Shown: positions 44,737 through 54,381 of the stretch, one piece after another
How positions within the stretch are numbered: the stretch's first letter is position 1
Layout of the letters: every line of letters starts with the position of its first letter
From: Croceivirga sp.
GTDB taxonomy: Bacteria > Bacteroidota > Bacteroidia > Flavobacteriales > Flavobacteriaceae
Assembly (NCBI GenBank): GCA_028284285.1
Contig: JANQSA010000001.1
Span: 124,001-188,000, forward strand
Direction: 5' to 3'
DNA: 64,000 nucleotides
Position numbers and translations under genes: made by a program
Notes under the pieces: generated by a model
Told to the model about the DNA's origin: nothing
The model's input: only the letters and a program-made list of their open reading frames with translations
Database searches by the model: none

Positions 44737-45150
44737 ATGAAATCCTGTCCCAGTTGCTCCTCAGACCAGTTTATCAAAGCCGGAATAATTAAAAACCGGC
44801 AACGGTATAAATGTAAATCGTGTGGGTACTACTTTACAGTAGGCAAATTGGGTAAACAAATAGACGATTACTATGTGAACAAGGCGCTTCAGCTATATTT
44901 GGAAGGGTTGACCTACAGGGAAATAGAGCGCATTCTAGGCGTTTCTCATGTTTCCGTAATGAACTGGGTGCGCAAGTATAACATTAAACGGCCCTATAAC
45001 TCCAATTACCATCCTACCTATAAAATTCTTAGTCGAAACGAACTTTCCAACTATTTCCAAAATGTTAACAATATGGTAGGAGCAGGGGTGTTGGTAACAG
45101 AATTGGGGGATAAGTTTATGCTTATAAAATGGGAACGGTTTCGGGATTGA
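44737..45150 (+). CDS. IS1-type zinc-ribbon and HTH DNA-binding protein, no transposase core
   Basis: A 137-residue protein whose N-terminal half is that of IS1 InsA: a zinc ribbon CPSC-x16-CKSC (residues 4-7 and about 28-31) and an HTH (LTYREIERILGVSHVSVMNWVRKY). The catalytic DDE domain of InsB is absent. The C-terminal 50 residues are unlike IS1 and the flanks show no terminal inverted repeats. This suggests a domesticated regulator rather than a broken insertion sequence. It precedes the acetate-uptake cluster and may control it. Confidence 0.75.
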   Translation: MKSCPSCSSDQFIKAGIIKNRQRYKCKSCGYYFTVGKLGKQIDDYYVNKALQLYLEGLTYREIERILGVSHVSVMNWVRKYNIKRPYNSNYHPTYKILSRNELSNYFQNVNNMVGAGVLVTELGDKFMLIKWERFRD

Positions 45151-45248
45151 CTATAGTTATTTAGCACAAAAATATATTAACTTTTTTTTCACAGTCATTT
45201 TTTTAGATGTTCGTTGGGCATGCAACTAACTGATAAACATCTAACAAA

Positions 45249-46478
45249 ATGAAGAAAATCTTTTATGTATTGATCTTTGGCCTATTGGTGATCTCCTTGG
45301 GACATTCCCAGGGAAATACGGAATACACCGGTGGCTATAAGGTCAAGTTTAATGAGGATGGTTCCAAATACCTGAGGGTTATTGCCTGGGGGCAGTTTTG
45401 GGCACAATACAGTGACAACGTTCCGGATGATGTAAGTCAATTGAATTTAAGTGTTCGCAGGGCGCGGTTTCTGACCTTTACCCAACTGAACGAAAAGTTC
45501 ATGATCTTAACCCACCTGGGATTGAACTCTCTGAATGGTGAAAATCAAAGTGCCATTGGTACAGGAGCCAACTCGCAACTCTTCTTTCATGATTTCTGGG
45601 GCGAATGGTCTTTTGATAAAGATCATCAGATAGGCGCGGGATTGCACTATTGGAATGGGATTTCACGCTTAGCCAGTGCAAGTACACTGAATTTCATGAC
45701 CCTGGACAACAACCGGCAATCCTGGGCGGTATTGGGACTATCCGATCAGTTTGCAAGGCATATCGGGGTATATGTAAAAGGAAAGTTTGGCAAGTTCTTC
45801 TATAACCTTTCTTTGGATGAGGCCGTAGCCGACAATCTCCAGGAAAATACCGCTCCTACTCCGGACGGGCCTGCGGTTTACGCCGGGCGCAGATTATTGG
45901 GGTCCAGAGATGCGGGCAAGCTGGTGCAGGGCTACTTCTCTTATAATTTCCTGGATGCCGAGTCAAATTTCCTTCCCTATAAAGTAGGTACCTATCTGGG
46001 CAGCAAAACCGTATTCAATATTGGTGCAGGCTTTTTGGTGCACCCCAACGGATCTGTTATTGCGGATGCCACTGGTGATCTGGAAGGGGAAGACGTAAGC
46101 ATTTTTGCGGTGGATGCCTTCTATGACGCGCCGCTGGGCCAGGATGGATCAGCCATAACCGCCTATGCGGTTTTCCAGAACAACGACTATGGAAGAGACT
46201 TTACTTTCGGAACCACCTATGATTCCGGCACCATGCTTTACGGCCATGTGGGCTATCTGATCGCGGGCCAGAAGGACAAGACCAGGGTTCAACCCTATGT
46301 TTCCTTTCAGAACCGATCCGTAGATGCTATTGATGACAATGCCAACCGGCTGGGAATAGGCGGGAACATCTTTTTTACCGGCCACCATTCCAAACTGAGT
46401 ATAGAATACAGCAACTTTAAATATGGCGAGAATGACAGCGTTGGGACGGTGACCTTACAAGCCATGATATATCTATAA
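45249..46478 (+). CDS. Outer membrane porin
   Basis: A 409-residue beta-barrel with a signal peptide (MKKIFYVLIFGLLVISLGHSQ) and a repeated alternating pattern of aromatic-capped strands. These run from VKFNEDGSKYLRVIAWGQFWAQY to the C-terminal TVTLQAMIYL, whose hydrophobic end suits outer-membrane assembly. It is first of the operon with DUF4212 and the symporter, so it is probably the outer-membrane entry for acetate or related short acids. Confidence 0.82.
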   Translation: MKKIFYVLIFGLLVISLGHSQGNTEYTGGYKVKFNEDGSKYLRVIAWGQFWAQYSDNVPDDVSQLNLSVRRARFLTFTQLNEKFMILTHLGLNSLNGENQSAIGTGANSQLFFHDFWGEWSFDKDHQIGAGLHYWNGISRLASASTLNFMTLDNNRQSWAVLGLSDQFARHIGVYVKGKFGKFFYNLSLDEAVADNLQENTAPTPDGPAVYAGRRLLGSRDAGKLVQGYFSYNFLDAESNFLPYKVGTYLGSKTVFNIGAGFLVHPNGSVIADATGDLEGEDVSIFAVDAFYDAPLGQDGSAITAYAVFQNNDYGRDFTFGTTYDSGTMLYGHVGYLIAGQKDKTRVQPYVSFQNRSVDAIDDNANRLGIGGNIFFTGHHSKLSIEYSNFKYGENDSVGTVTLQAMIYL

Positions 46479-46488
46479 CACCAACATT

Positions 46489-46752
46489 ATGACTGAAAAA
46501 CAACATAAGGCTACAGCCTATTGGAAAGAAAACCTGAGATACTTGGTCATTTTATTATCTATATGGTTCCTGGTTTCTTACGGAGCAGGGATCATCTTCA
46601 AAGATGCGTTGAATACTATCCGTATAGGCGGATTTAAACTGGGATTCTGGTTCGCGCAGCAGGGGTCTATTTATGTTTTCGTGATCTTGATTTTCGTTTA
46701 CGTGCGACTGATGAATAAACTGGACAAAAAATACGGCTACGACGTCGATTAA
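46489..46752 (+). CDS. DUF4212 small subunit of sodium:solute symporter
   Basis: An 87-residue protein with two membrane helices (LVILLSIWFLVSYGAGIIF and GSIYVFVILIFVYVRLM). DUF4212 proteins are the small partner encoded before VC_2705-type symporters. It is followed 20 bp later by that symporter and is needed with it, by family knowledge. Confidence 0.93.
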   Translation: MTEKQHKATAYWKENLRYLVILLSIWFLVSYGAGIIFKDALNTIRIGGFKLGFWFAQQGSIYVFVILIFVYVRLMNKLDKKYGYDVD

Positions 46753-46772
46753 CTAACCAAAAAATAACAATT

Positions 46773-48479
46773 ATGAGCGTACAACTTTGGACATATATTT
46801 TGGTGGGAATCACCTTCGCCCTTTATATCGGGATAGCCATTTGGTCAAGGGCCGGTTCTACCAAAGAATTCTACGTAGCAGGAGGGGGTGTTTCACCACT
46901 GGCCAATGGTATGGCAACAGCTGCCGACTGGATGTCTGCGGCATCTTTTATTTCCATGGCCGGGATCATCTCGTTTGCAGGATATGATGGGGCAGTCTAT
47001 CTCATGGGCTGGACTGGAGGATACGTCTTACTGGCGTTATTGCTGGCCCCATACCTAAGGAAGTTTGGAAAATTTACGGTTCCCGATTTTATTGGTGAAC
47101 GATACTATTCAAAAACGGCACGTATTGTGGCGGTTATCTGTGCACTAATTGTTTCTTTTACCTATGTAGCAGGACAGATGCGTGGTGTAGGGATCGTTTT
47201 CTCCAGATTCCTGGAGGTGGATATCAATACCGGAGTGATCATCGGTATGGTGATTGTTTTGTTCTACGCGGTTTTAGGGGGGATGAAAGGGATTACCTAT
47301 ACCCAGGTGGCCCAATACTGCGTTTTGATCTTTGCCTTTATGGTACCTGCTATTTTTATTTCCATCCAAATGACCGGAAATCCTATTCCGCAATTGGGTA
47401 TGGGAGGAACCATTGCTGATGGCACCTACCTTTTAGATAAACTGGATGGGTTATCCACCGAGTTGGGTTTCGCAGAGTATACAAATGGTTCAAAAAGTCT
47501 GATTGATGTCTTTGCTATTACCTTCGCCTTGATGGTAGGTACGGCAGGTCTTCCTCATGTTATTGTGCGTTTCTTCACGGTAAAACGAGTGCGTGATGCC
47601 AGGAAGTCCGCGGGTCTTGCCTTGCTTTTTATCGCTATTCTCTATACCACCGCTCCTGCAGTGGCCGTATTTGCCAGAACAAACATGATAGAGACCGTGA
47701 GCAATCAGGAATACACCGCTATGCCGCAATGGTTTAAAAATTGGGAAGGCACGGGATTGTTACAATTTGAGGATAAAAATGCGGATGGTAAGATCCAGTA
47801 TGTTGCGGATGCCGCTGTCAATGAGTTGACAGTAGATCGTGATATCATGGTACTGGCCAATCCTGAAATCGCTAATTTACCGGCCTGGGTCATCGCATTA
47901 GTGGCAGCAGGTGGTTTGGCTGCAGCGCTTTCCACGGCTGCGGGCTTGTTGTTGGTGATTTCTTCTTCAGTTTCCCATGATTTGATCAAAAACGTTTTTA
48001 ACCCTGACCTATCGGAAAAAGGCGAGTTGTGGGCAGCCCGTATCTCTGCAGTGGGTGCCGTGATCATTGCCGGGTATTTTGGTATTAACCCGCCAGGTTT
48101 TGTGGCAGCTGTGGTAGCGCTTGCATTTGGATTAGCGGCAGCTTCCTTTTTCCCGGCCATTATTTTAGGGATCTTTTATAAGAAAATGAACAGCAAAGGC
48201 GCTATTGCCGGAATGATTGTCGGTATTTCCTTAATGCTTTTCTATATGCTCAAGTTTAAGTTTGGGATTTTTGACGGAGGTAAAGCTGCAGTGGCAGGGT
48301 TAAAAGACGGCTGGTGGTTTGGTATTTCCCCTGAAGGGTTTGGAACCATTGCTATGGTGGTCAACTTTGTTGTCGCTTTAGTGGTGAACCAACTCACGGA
48401 AGAACCCCCCGAAGAAGTACAGGAAATAGTGGAAAATATAAGGATCCCCAGTGGGGCCGGAGAAGCGTCATCCCATTGA
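46773..48479 (+). CDS. Sodium:solute symporter (VC_2705 type, acetate/organic-acid uptake)
   Basis: A 568-residue 13-helix transporter of the SSS family. It has the family motif region GGVSPLANGMATAADWMSAASFISMAG and the Na+-binding helices around GLAAALSTAAGLLLVISSSVSHDL. It pairs with the DUF4212 gene, and the nearby acs gene suggests acetate as substrate. It is followed by a terminator at 48507-48539. Confidence 0.94.
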   Translation: MSVQLWTYILVGITFALYIGIAIWSRAGSTKEFYVAGGGVSPLANGMATAADWMSAASFISMAGIISFAGYDGAVYLMGWTGGYVLLALLLAPYLRKFGKFTVPDFIGERYYSKTARIVAVICALIVSFTYVAGQMRGVGIVFSRFLEVDINTGVIIGMVIVLFYAVLGGMKGITYTQVAQYCVLIFAFMVPAIFISIQMTGNPIPQLGMGGTIADGTYLLDKLDGLSTELGFAEYTNGSKSLIDVFAITFALMVGTAGLPHVIVRFFTVKRVRDARKSAGLALLFIAILYTTAPAVAVFARTNMIETVSNQEYTAMPQWFKNWEGTGLLQFEDKNADGKIQYVADAAVNELTVDRDIMVLANPEIANLPAWVIALVAAGGLAAALSTAAGLLLVISSSVSHDLIKNVFNPDLSEKGELWAARISAVGAVIIAGYFGINPPGFVAAVVALAFGLAAASFFPAIILGIFYKKMNSKGAIAGMIVGISLMLFYMLKFKFGIFDGGKAAVAGLKDGWWFGISPEGFGTIAMVVNFVVALVVNQLTEEPPEEVQEIVENIRIPSGAGEASSH

Positions 48480-48506
48480 AATACATTTAGTTGGTTAACC
48501 TCAAAA

Positions 48507-48539
48507 GCGGTGTGGTAGGAAATATGCCGCACCGTTTTT
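48507..48539 (+). terminator. Intrinsic terminator after the symporter
   Basis: A 10-bp stem (48508-48517 with 48525-48534, two G-T wobbles) is followed by TTTTT. It separates the uptake operon from the sensor operon. Confidence 0.7.
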
Positions 48540-48563
48540 GTACTTTTAATAGAGTGTCCTTGA

Positions 48564-48764
48564 ATGAAAATGAAAAAACGTCATCAACAAAAACTGGTCT
48601 TGTTATCCGTGGTATTGTTCTTTGCATGGAATGTCCCGTTTGTGACCCTTTTTGATGTGCCGTCCCACCTCTTTGGTTTTCCTGTTTTCTTCGTCTCCAT
48701 TTTTGTGTCCTGGGGACTTTCAATAGGAATTGCCTATTTGATATTGAAGCGATATTATGCCTAA
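48564..48764 (+). CDS. Small two-helix membrane protein
   Basis: A 66-residue protein with two membrane helices (LVLLSVVLFFAWNVPFVTLF and FPVFFVSIFVSWGLSIGIAYLIL), basic at the N-terminus. It resembles the small partner subunits found before SSS transporters. It overlaps the SSS-kinase start by 8 bp, so it is probably translationally coupled and a partner of that protein. Confidence 0.78.
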   Translation: MKMKKRHQQKLVLLSVVLFFAWNVPFVTLFDVPSHLFGFPVFFVSIFVSWGLSIGIAYLILKRYYA

Positions 48765-51396
48765 TTACGCGCTCATTTTAGTAATTGTGTCCTATTTGGC
48801 ACTGTTGTTCGCATTGGCGTATTATGTAGAACGCAGGGCAAAGCGGAAATGGGTGAACAACCCGTACATTTATATGCTCTCTTTAGGAGTGTATTGTACC
48901 GCCTGGACCTATTACGGGAGTGTGGGCATTGCATCGCAGTCCGGGGTGAGCTTTTTGGGGATCTATCTGGGTCCCGTTATTGCCATGCCCCTGTGGATAC
49001 TATTGATGCGAAAGATCATTAGAATTTCCAAACAGCATAAAATATCCAGTATAGCGGATTTTATCTCATTGCGCTATGGGAATAACCGGCTTTTAGGGGC
49101 TTTTGTTACCATCACCTGCTTGTTGGGGGTTATTCCGTATATAGCACTTCAATTAAAAGCAGTTTCCGAGACATTTTCATTGCTGTCCAGCGATAATAGT
49201 TTTGCTGCTGCCGGAATACTGGACGATACCACCTTTTATATTGCCATACTGATTGCGGTTTTTGTGGCCTTTTTTGGGACACGCTCTACGGATGCTTCCC
49301 AAAGCAGAAAAGGAATAATGGCCACCGTTGCGGTGGAATCCGTGTTAAAGCTGGTTTTCTTTTTAACCGCAGGTGTTTTTGTAGTATACTTTCAGTTTGA
49401 CGGAACTACGGATCTCTATACCAGGGCTTCGCAAACCCCTAACTTTCAACAACTCACCTCCTTTGGCGGACTGGAAAACGGGTTTAACTGGTTGTTTACC
49501 ATTGGCCTATCCTTCTTTGCCATTTTTCTGCTGCCAAGGCAATTTCATGTCGCGGTGGTAGAAAATCAAAATGAAAAACACCTGGCCAAAGCTATTTGGC
49601 TTTTCCCTTTATATCTGCTACTATTCAACCTATTTGTGATCTTTATCGCCTGGGCCGGAAATTTAAAATTGCCCGGTTCGGTTAATCCGGATTATTACTC
49701 CTTACTCCTCCCTTTACAAGAAGGTAAGCTATCCCTTTCACTACTGGTCTTTATAGGGGGATTTTCAGCAGTTATCTCCATGATAGTAGTGTCCACCCTG
49801 GCCCTGTCTACCATGGTGAGTAACAATATTGTGATCCCCTACGGATTCCTCAAAAAGCTGGTAGAGGGGAATCCCGAGGAAAATGCGAATAACATCAAAA
49901 CGATCCGACGGATAGCCATCGTCTTGCTGATCATGATAGCCTACTTTTTTTACATTCGATTTTCACTGCAACTCTCCCTGTTCTCTATTGGCCTGATCTC
50001 GTTTGTGATCATTGCGCAGTTAGCGCCCTCTTTCTTTTTTGGTCTTTTCTGGAAACGGGGTACTGCTAAAGCGGCTAAGATTGGGATAGCCGTTGGCCTG
50101 CTGATCGTGGGGTATACCTTAATACTACCTATTGTGGTCAATGCCATTTCCCCGGACGCTCAACTTTTGGGAATATCGTATCTCACACCGGAAAGCAACG
50201 CGTTTTTATGGAGCATCAGCGGTAATGCTCTGGCCTTTGTAGGGTTTTCTTTGATGACCAAAGGAAATTACCGGGAACGTAACTATGCCGAAATGTTTGT
50301 AAACAATGAAAACTACGAAAACCTGCAGGAAGGGGCATTTATCTGGAAAGGGGAGGCCTATGTGGCAGACATTAAACGACTTCTGAATCGATTTTTAGGA
50401 GAAGTGCGTACCAACCGGGCGTTGAGCATTTTCAACCGGAAATACAATATTTCGGAAACAGAGGAAAAAGCGGATGCACGCTTGATCAATTTTTCTGAAA
50501 AATTACTGACCGGGACTATTGGCAGTGCATCGGCAAAAATACTGCTGGCCTCGGTGTCCAAGGAAAAACCCATTAGCCTGGTAGAGGTATTGAGTATTCT
50601 TGAAGAAAACAAAGAAACCAAGGCCAATAACAAATTACTGCTTGAAAAATCCAGGGAGCTCTCTGCCATGGCTACGCAGTTGCGGCTGGCCAATGAAGAG
50701 TTACGGCAACAAGATCAGTTGAAAGATGAGTTTCTGGATACCGTGGCACATGAGCTTAAAACGCCCATTACCTCTATCAAGGCCGCTTCAGAAGTATTGG
50801 AAGATGGGGAAATGCCGACAGATTTGAGACAACAATTCCTGGAAAACATCAGTAAAGACACCGATCGCTTATCCAAACTCATTCATAACATTCTGGATTT
50901 GGAGAAGCTATCCTCCCAACGCGCAGCGCTGGATATCCGAAGCCGGAAAATAAACGCTACCATAATTAAGGCTATTAAAGGCATAGAGCAGATTGCCGCA
51001 AAGAAAGGGGTTCGTGTGGAGTTTGTGGAATCCAAGTTCCTGGAAGGGCTCTATGATGAAGACCGTATCCTTCAGGTGTTGACCAATTTGTTGTCCAATT
51101 CCCTGAAATTCACAGAGGAAGCGAAGGGGATCATTCGGATTCTTTTGGAAGAAAAGGAGGCTGAGATCGCTGTTGCGGTGGAGGACAATGGCCGGGGTAT
51201 CCCTTCCGAGGACCACAACTACATTTTCGAAAAATTCTACCAGTCTAAAAATCAGAATATCAAAAAGCCCCAGGGGAGTGGATTCGGTTTGGCGATCTGT
51301 AAAAAAATCATAGAAAGCCACCAGGGGGATATTTGGGCTGACAAGAACAGGGAACAAGGGGCACGCTTAGTGTTTACAATACCGAAGGGAAAATGA
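48757..51396 (+). CDS. Sodium:solute-symporter-type sensor histidine kinase (CrbS/CbrA-like)
   Basis: An 879-residue fusion of a transporter-like sensor (about residues 1-500, 12-13 helices) with a kinase core. The H-box HELKTPIT lies near residue 664, the N-box is LTNLLSNSLKFTE, and the ATP-binding Gly boxes are EDNGRGIP and GSGFGLAI. In Vibrio and Pseudomonas this architecture (CrbS, CbrA) controls acs and carbon use. It overlaps the receiver gene by 4 bp, which makes 51393 its partner. Confidence 0.93.
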   Translation: MPNYALILVIVSYLALLFALAYYVERRAKRKWVNNPYIYMLSLGVYCTAWTYYGSVGIASQSGVSFLGIYLGPVIAMPLWILLMRKIIRISKQHKISSIADFISLRYGNNRLLGAFVTITCLLGVIPYIALQLKAVSETFSLLSSDNSFAAAGILDDTTFYIAILIAVFVAFFGTRSTDASQSRKGIMATVAVESVLKLVFFLTAGVFVVYFQFDGTTDLYTRASQTPNFQQLTSFGGLENGFNWLFTIGLSFFAIFLLPRQFHVAVVENQNEKHLAKAIWLFPLYLLLFNLFVIFIAWAGNLKLPGSVNPDYYSLLLPLQEGKLSLSLLVFIGGFSAVISMIVVSTLALSTMVSNNIVIPYGFLKKLVEGNPEENANNIKTIRRIAIVLLIMIAYFFYIRFSLQLSLFSIGLISFVIIAQLAPSFFFGLFWKRGTAKAAKIGIAVGLLIVGYTLILPIVVNAISPDAQLLGISYLTPESNAFLWSISGNALAFVGFSLMTKGNYRERNYAEMFVNNENYENLQEGAFIWKGEAYVADIKRLLNRFLGEVRTNRALSIFNRKYNISETEEKADARLINFSEKLLTGTIGSASAKILLASVSKEKPISLVEVLSILEENKETKANNKLLLEKSRELSAMATQLRLANEELRQQDQLKDEFLDTVAHELKTPITSIKAASEVLEDGEMPTDLRQQFLENISKDTDRLSKLIHNILDLEKLSSQRAALDIRSRKINATIIKAIKGIEQIAAKKGVRVEFVESKFLEGLYDEDRILQVLTNLLSNSLKFTEEAKGIIRILLEEKEAEIAVAVEDNGRGIPSEDHNYIFEKFYQSKNQNIKKPQGSGFGLAICKKIIESHQGDIWADKNREQGARLVFTIPKGK

Positions 51397-51761
51397 GTGA
51401 AAAAAAGATCTTAATAGTGGATGACGAACCCAATATTGTGATGTCTCTGGAATACGCTTTTAAAAAGAGGAGTTTTCAGGTTTTTATCGCGAGGGACGGC
51501 ACGGAGGCCCTGGAAATTGCAGGCCGGGAGTTACCCGGGGTGATCCTTCTGGACATTATGATGCCTAAAATGGACGGATACGAGACGCTAAAGCAGATCA
51601 GAGGTAATGAACGCCTAAAAAAAACCAAAGTCATTTTTCTTTCGGCCAAAAGCAAATTAACCGATATAGAAAAAGGGCTAAACATGGGGATAGACCGTTA
51701 TATCACCAAACCCTTTTCCATCAAAAAAGTAGTAGGAACAGTAGAAGAAATGATAAAATGA
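51393..51761 (+). CDS. Receiver-only response regulator
   Basis: A 122-residue CheY-like receiver and nothing more. The acidic pair is DDEPN, the phospho-acceptor Asp is in ILLDIMMPKMDG (about residue 54) and Lys is in YITKPFS. There is no DNA-binding output domain, unlike CrbR. It must act on another protein. It overlaps the kinase gene by 4 bp and is followed 39 bp later by acs. Confidence 0.92.
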   Translation: MSEKKILIVDDEPNIVMSLEYAFKKRSFQVFIARDGTEALEIAGRELPGVILLDIMMPKMDGYETLKQIRGNERLKKTKVIFLSAKSKLTDIEKGLNMGIDRYITKPFSIKKVVGTVEEMIK

Positions 51762-51800
51762 GATATCAAATAATAAAGAAAACTATCTAAAACCTGTATT

Positions 51801-53708
51801 ATGAGCAACTATCACATAAAACACCTGGAGGAATATTACCAGATTTACCGTAAATCGGTTCGCAATCCTGAAAATTTCTGGGAAGAAGTAGCAGAAGAGC
51901 ACTTTGTATGGCGCAAACGCTGGGACAAAGTATTGGAATGGGACTTTACCAAGCCAGAGATAAAATGGTTTCAGGGGGCTAAGCTAAACATCACTGAAAA
52001 TTGTATTGACCGCCATTTACATATTAGAGGGAATAAGACTGCAATTCTTTTTGAGCCCAATGATCCTGAAGAAGAGGCTCAGCATATTACCTACAGACAA
52101 TTACATGAAAGGGTATGCCGATTTGCCAATGTGTTGAAGGATAAAGGAATACAGAAAGGAGATCGGGTGGTCATTTATCTTCCCATGATCCCGGAGTTGG
52201 CGGTGTCCCTGCTGGCTTGTGCCAGGATTGGTGCTATCCACTCTGTGGTTTTTGCGGGATTCTCTTCCACTGCTTTGGCTACCCGGATCAATGATTGCGG
52301 GGCTAAAATGGTGTTGACATCGGATGGTTCTTATCGCGGCAGTAAAACCATAGACCTGAAAGGTATTGTAGATGAAGCGCTAAAAAGCTGTAAAAGTGTG
52401 GAAAAAGTACTGGTGGCGAAACGTATCCACTCGGAAATTCATATGGAAGAAGGGAGAGATGAATGGTTACAACCACTGCTAAACGCCGCTTATAGCGATT
52501 GTGATGCGGAGGTCATGGATGCGGAAGACCCTTTGTTTGTGCTCTACACCTCGGGGTCTACCGGCAGGCCAAAGGGGATGCTGCATACCACCGGAGGGTA
52601 TATGGTCTACACCGCCTACACCTTTAAAAATGTGTTCCAATACCGTGAAACAGACATCTTTTGGTGTACTGCAGATATCGGTTGGATCACAGGGCACTCC
52701 TATATTGTGTACGGACCTTTGGCCAATGGGGCCACTACCGTGATGTTTGAGGGAGTACCTTCATATCCGGATTTTGGCCGATTCTGGGAGGTGGTTGAAA
52801 AACATAAGATCAATCAGTTTTATACCGCACCTACAGCTATTCGGGCCCTGGCGAAGGAAAATCTGGATTTCGTGGGGAAACACGATCTTTCCAGCCTTCG
52901 GGTTTTGGGTACTGTCGGCGAACCCATTAATGAAGAGGCCTGGCACTGGTACAATGACCATGTCGGGGAAAAGAAGTGCCCTATTGTAGATACCTGGTGG
53001 CAAACGGAAACAGGAGGGATCCTCATATCGCCCATTCCATTTTCTACTCCTACCAAACCTACCTATGCTACATTGCCAATGCCCGGAGTACAACCCGTAT
53101 TGATGGATGAAAATGGCGATGAAATTCACGGCAATCAGGTGGACGGACGACTCTGTATACGATTTCCATGGCCCTCTATGGCCCGTTCTATTTGGGGAGA
53201 TCATCAACGCTATAAAGACACCTATTTTACTGCTTTCCCCAACAAATACTTTACCGGGGACGGCGCCTTACGGGATGAGGTAGGCTATTACCGGATCACC
53301 GGCCGGGTAGATGATGTGATCATCGTATCCGGGCATAATCTGGGGACTGCTCCAATTGAGGATGCTATCAATGAACATCCTGCGGTGGCGGAGTCTGCCA
53401 TAGTCGGATTTCCACATGATATAAAGGGGAATGCGCTATACGGCTATGTTATCCTCAAGGAAACAGGAGAGTCCAGGGATAAAGACAATCTGCGAAAAGA
53501 GATCAATCAGGTGATCACGGAACACATCGGCCCGATTGCCAAGTTGAATAAGATCCAGTTTGTACCGGGCTTGCCCAAAACACGTAGCGGTAAAATAATG
53601 CGTAGGATATTGCGGAAGATCGCTTCCAAAGATACCGCCAATATGGGGGATACTTCCACGCTGTTAAATCCGGAAGTAGTGGATGAGATCATGGAAGAAG
53701 CCCTTTAG
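51801..53708 (+). CDS. acs: Acetyl-CoA synthetase
   Basis: Converts acetate, ATP and CoA to acetyl-CoA. The 635-residue length is standard. It has the adenylate motif YTSGSTGRPKG, the core DTWWQTETGG and the regulated lysine motif TRSGKIMRRILRKIA near the end. It belongs functionally with the porin, symporter and kinase genes upstream. It converges with the exonuclease gene; the two stop codons overlap by four bases. Confidence 0.97.
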   Translation: MSNYHIKHLEEYYQIYRKSVRNPENFWEEVAEEHFVWRKRWDKVLEWDFTKPEIKWFQGAKLNITENCIDRHLHIRGNKTAILFEPNDPEEEAQHITYRQLHERVCRFANVLKDKGIQKGDRVVIYLPMIPELAVSLLACARIGAIHSVVFAGFSSTALATRINDCGAKMVLTSDGSYRGSKTIDLKGIVDEALKSCKSVEKVLVAKRIHSEIHMEEGRDEWLQPLLNAAYSDCDAEVMDAEDPLFVLYTSGSTGRPKGMLHTTGGYMVYTAYTFKNVFQYRETDIFWCTADIGWITGHSYIVYGPLANGATTVMFEGVPSYPDFGRFWEVVEKHKINQFYTAPTAIRALAKENLDFVGKHDLSSLRVLGTVGEPINEEAWHWYNDHVGEKKCPIVDTWWQTETGGILISPIPFSTPTKPTYATLPMPGVQPVLMDENGDEIHGNQVDGRLCIRFPWPSMARSIWGDHQRYKDTYFTAFPNKYFTGDGALRDEVGYYRITGRVDDVIIVSGHNLGTAPIEDAINEHPAVAESAIVGFPHDIKGNALYGYVILKETGESRDKDNLRKEINQVITEHIGPIAKLNKIQFVPGLPKTRSGKIMRRILRKIASKDTANMGDTSTLLNPEVVDEIMEEAL

Positions 53709-54376
53709 GGGAACTTCCAAAACTCCCAGGGCCTGTCTTTTTTAAGCAGTTGTTTAAGAGAGGCAGGCTTTAGTTTGCTCAGAATATGCAAAAAGGCTAT
53801 GGCCGTAATATAGGCATCGCCAAGCGCCGTATGCCGGTCCGTTTTTGGAATGTTGAATTTTTCAGCCAATTCATCCAAAGTATAGTGGCCCTCTTTTTTA
53901 CGTTCGCTTTTTTTTAAACTGCGATTGTAGAGCAGTGCGGTATCCAAACTGGGATTTTTAAGCCTGGGCAGGCCATTTCGCCCCAGGGCATGATTTAACA
54001 TACCCACATCAAAGGCGGTGTGGTGGGCAACGATAACTGCATTTTCCAGGAGCGCTAAGAGCGCTTTTAAAGCTTCCTTTTCTTCCACCTGGCGTATCCT
54101 TTCCTGTTTCAATATACCGTGGATGGGAACTGTTTTTGAGTCAAAGACCTCCTGTTTTACGAATAGTTCAACCACCTCATTAGGATGTATGCTTCTGTTT
54201 TTGATTCTAAGGGCGCCTATGCTGAGGATACGGTCCTTTTTAAAATCAAAGCCTGTGGTCTCAGTGTCCAGCACTACAAAATGGGTGGCCTCCAAAGTAT
54301 CGGGAAAGCCATTATCAAAGGAGGCAGCGTAGGTATTCCAAAACTCGGGAAAGGCGGTTTTCTCTTTGCGTTTCAT
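53705..54376 (-). CDS. DnaQ-like 3'-5' exonuclease
   Basis: A 223-residue DEDDh exonuclease. Motif I is VVLDTETTGFD, motif II IVAHHTAFDVGML and motif III HTALGDAYIT with H. It resembles the epsilon-like exonucleases that travel with DUF294 genes in acetate clusters rather than being the polymerase proofreader, but that is inference. It is 5 bp from the cNMP/CBS/DUF294 gene upstream and in its operon. Confidence 0.9.
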   Translation of the reverse strand: MKRKEKTAFPEFWNTYAASFDNGFPDTLEATHFVVLDTETTGFDFKKDRILSIGALRIKNRSIHPNEVVELFVKQEVFDSKTVPIHGILKQERIRQVEEKEALKALLALLENAVIVAHHTAFDVGMLNHALGRNGLPRLKNPSLDTALLYNRSLKKSERKKEGHYTLDELAEKFNIPKTDRHTALGDAYITAIAFLHILSKLKPASLKQLLKKDRPWEFWKFP

Positions 54377-54381
54377 GAAAA

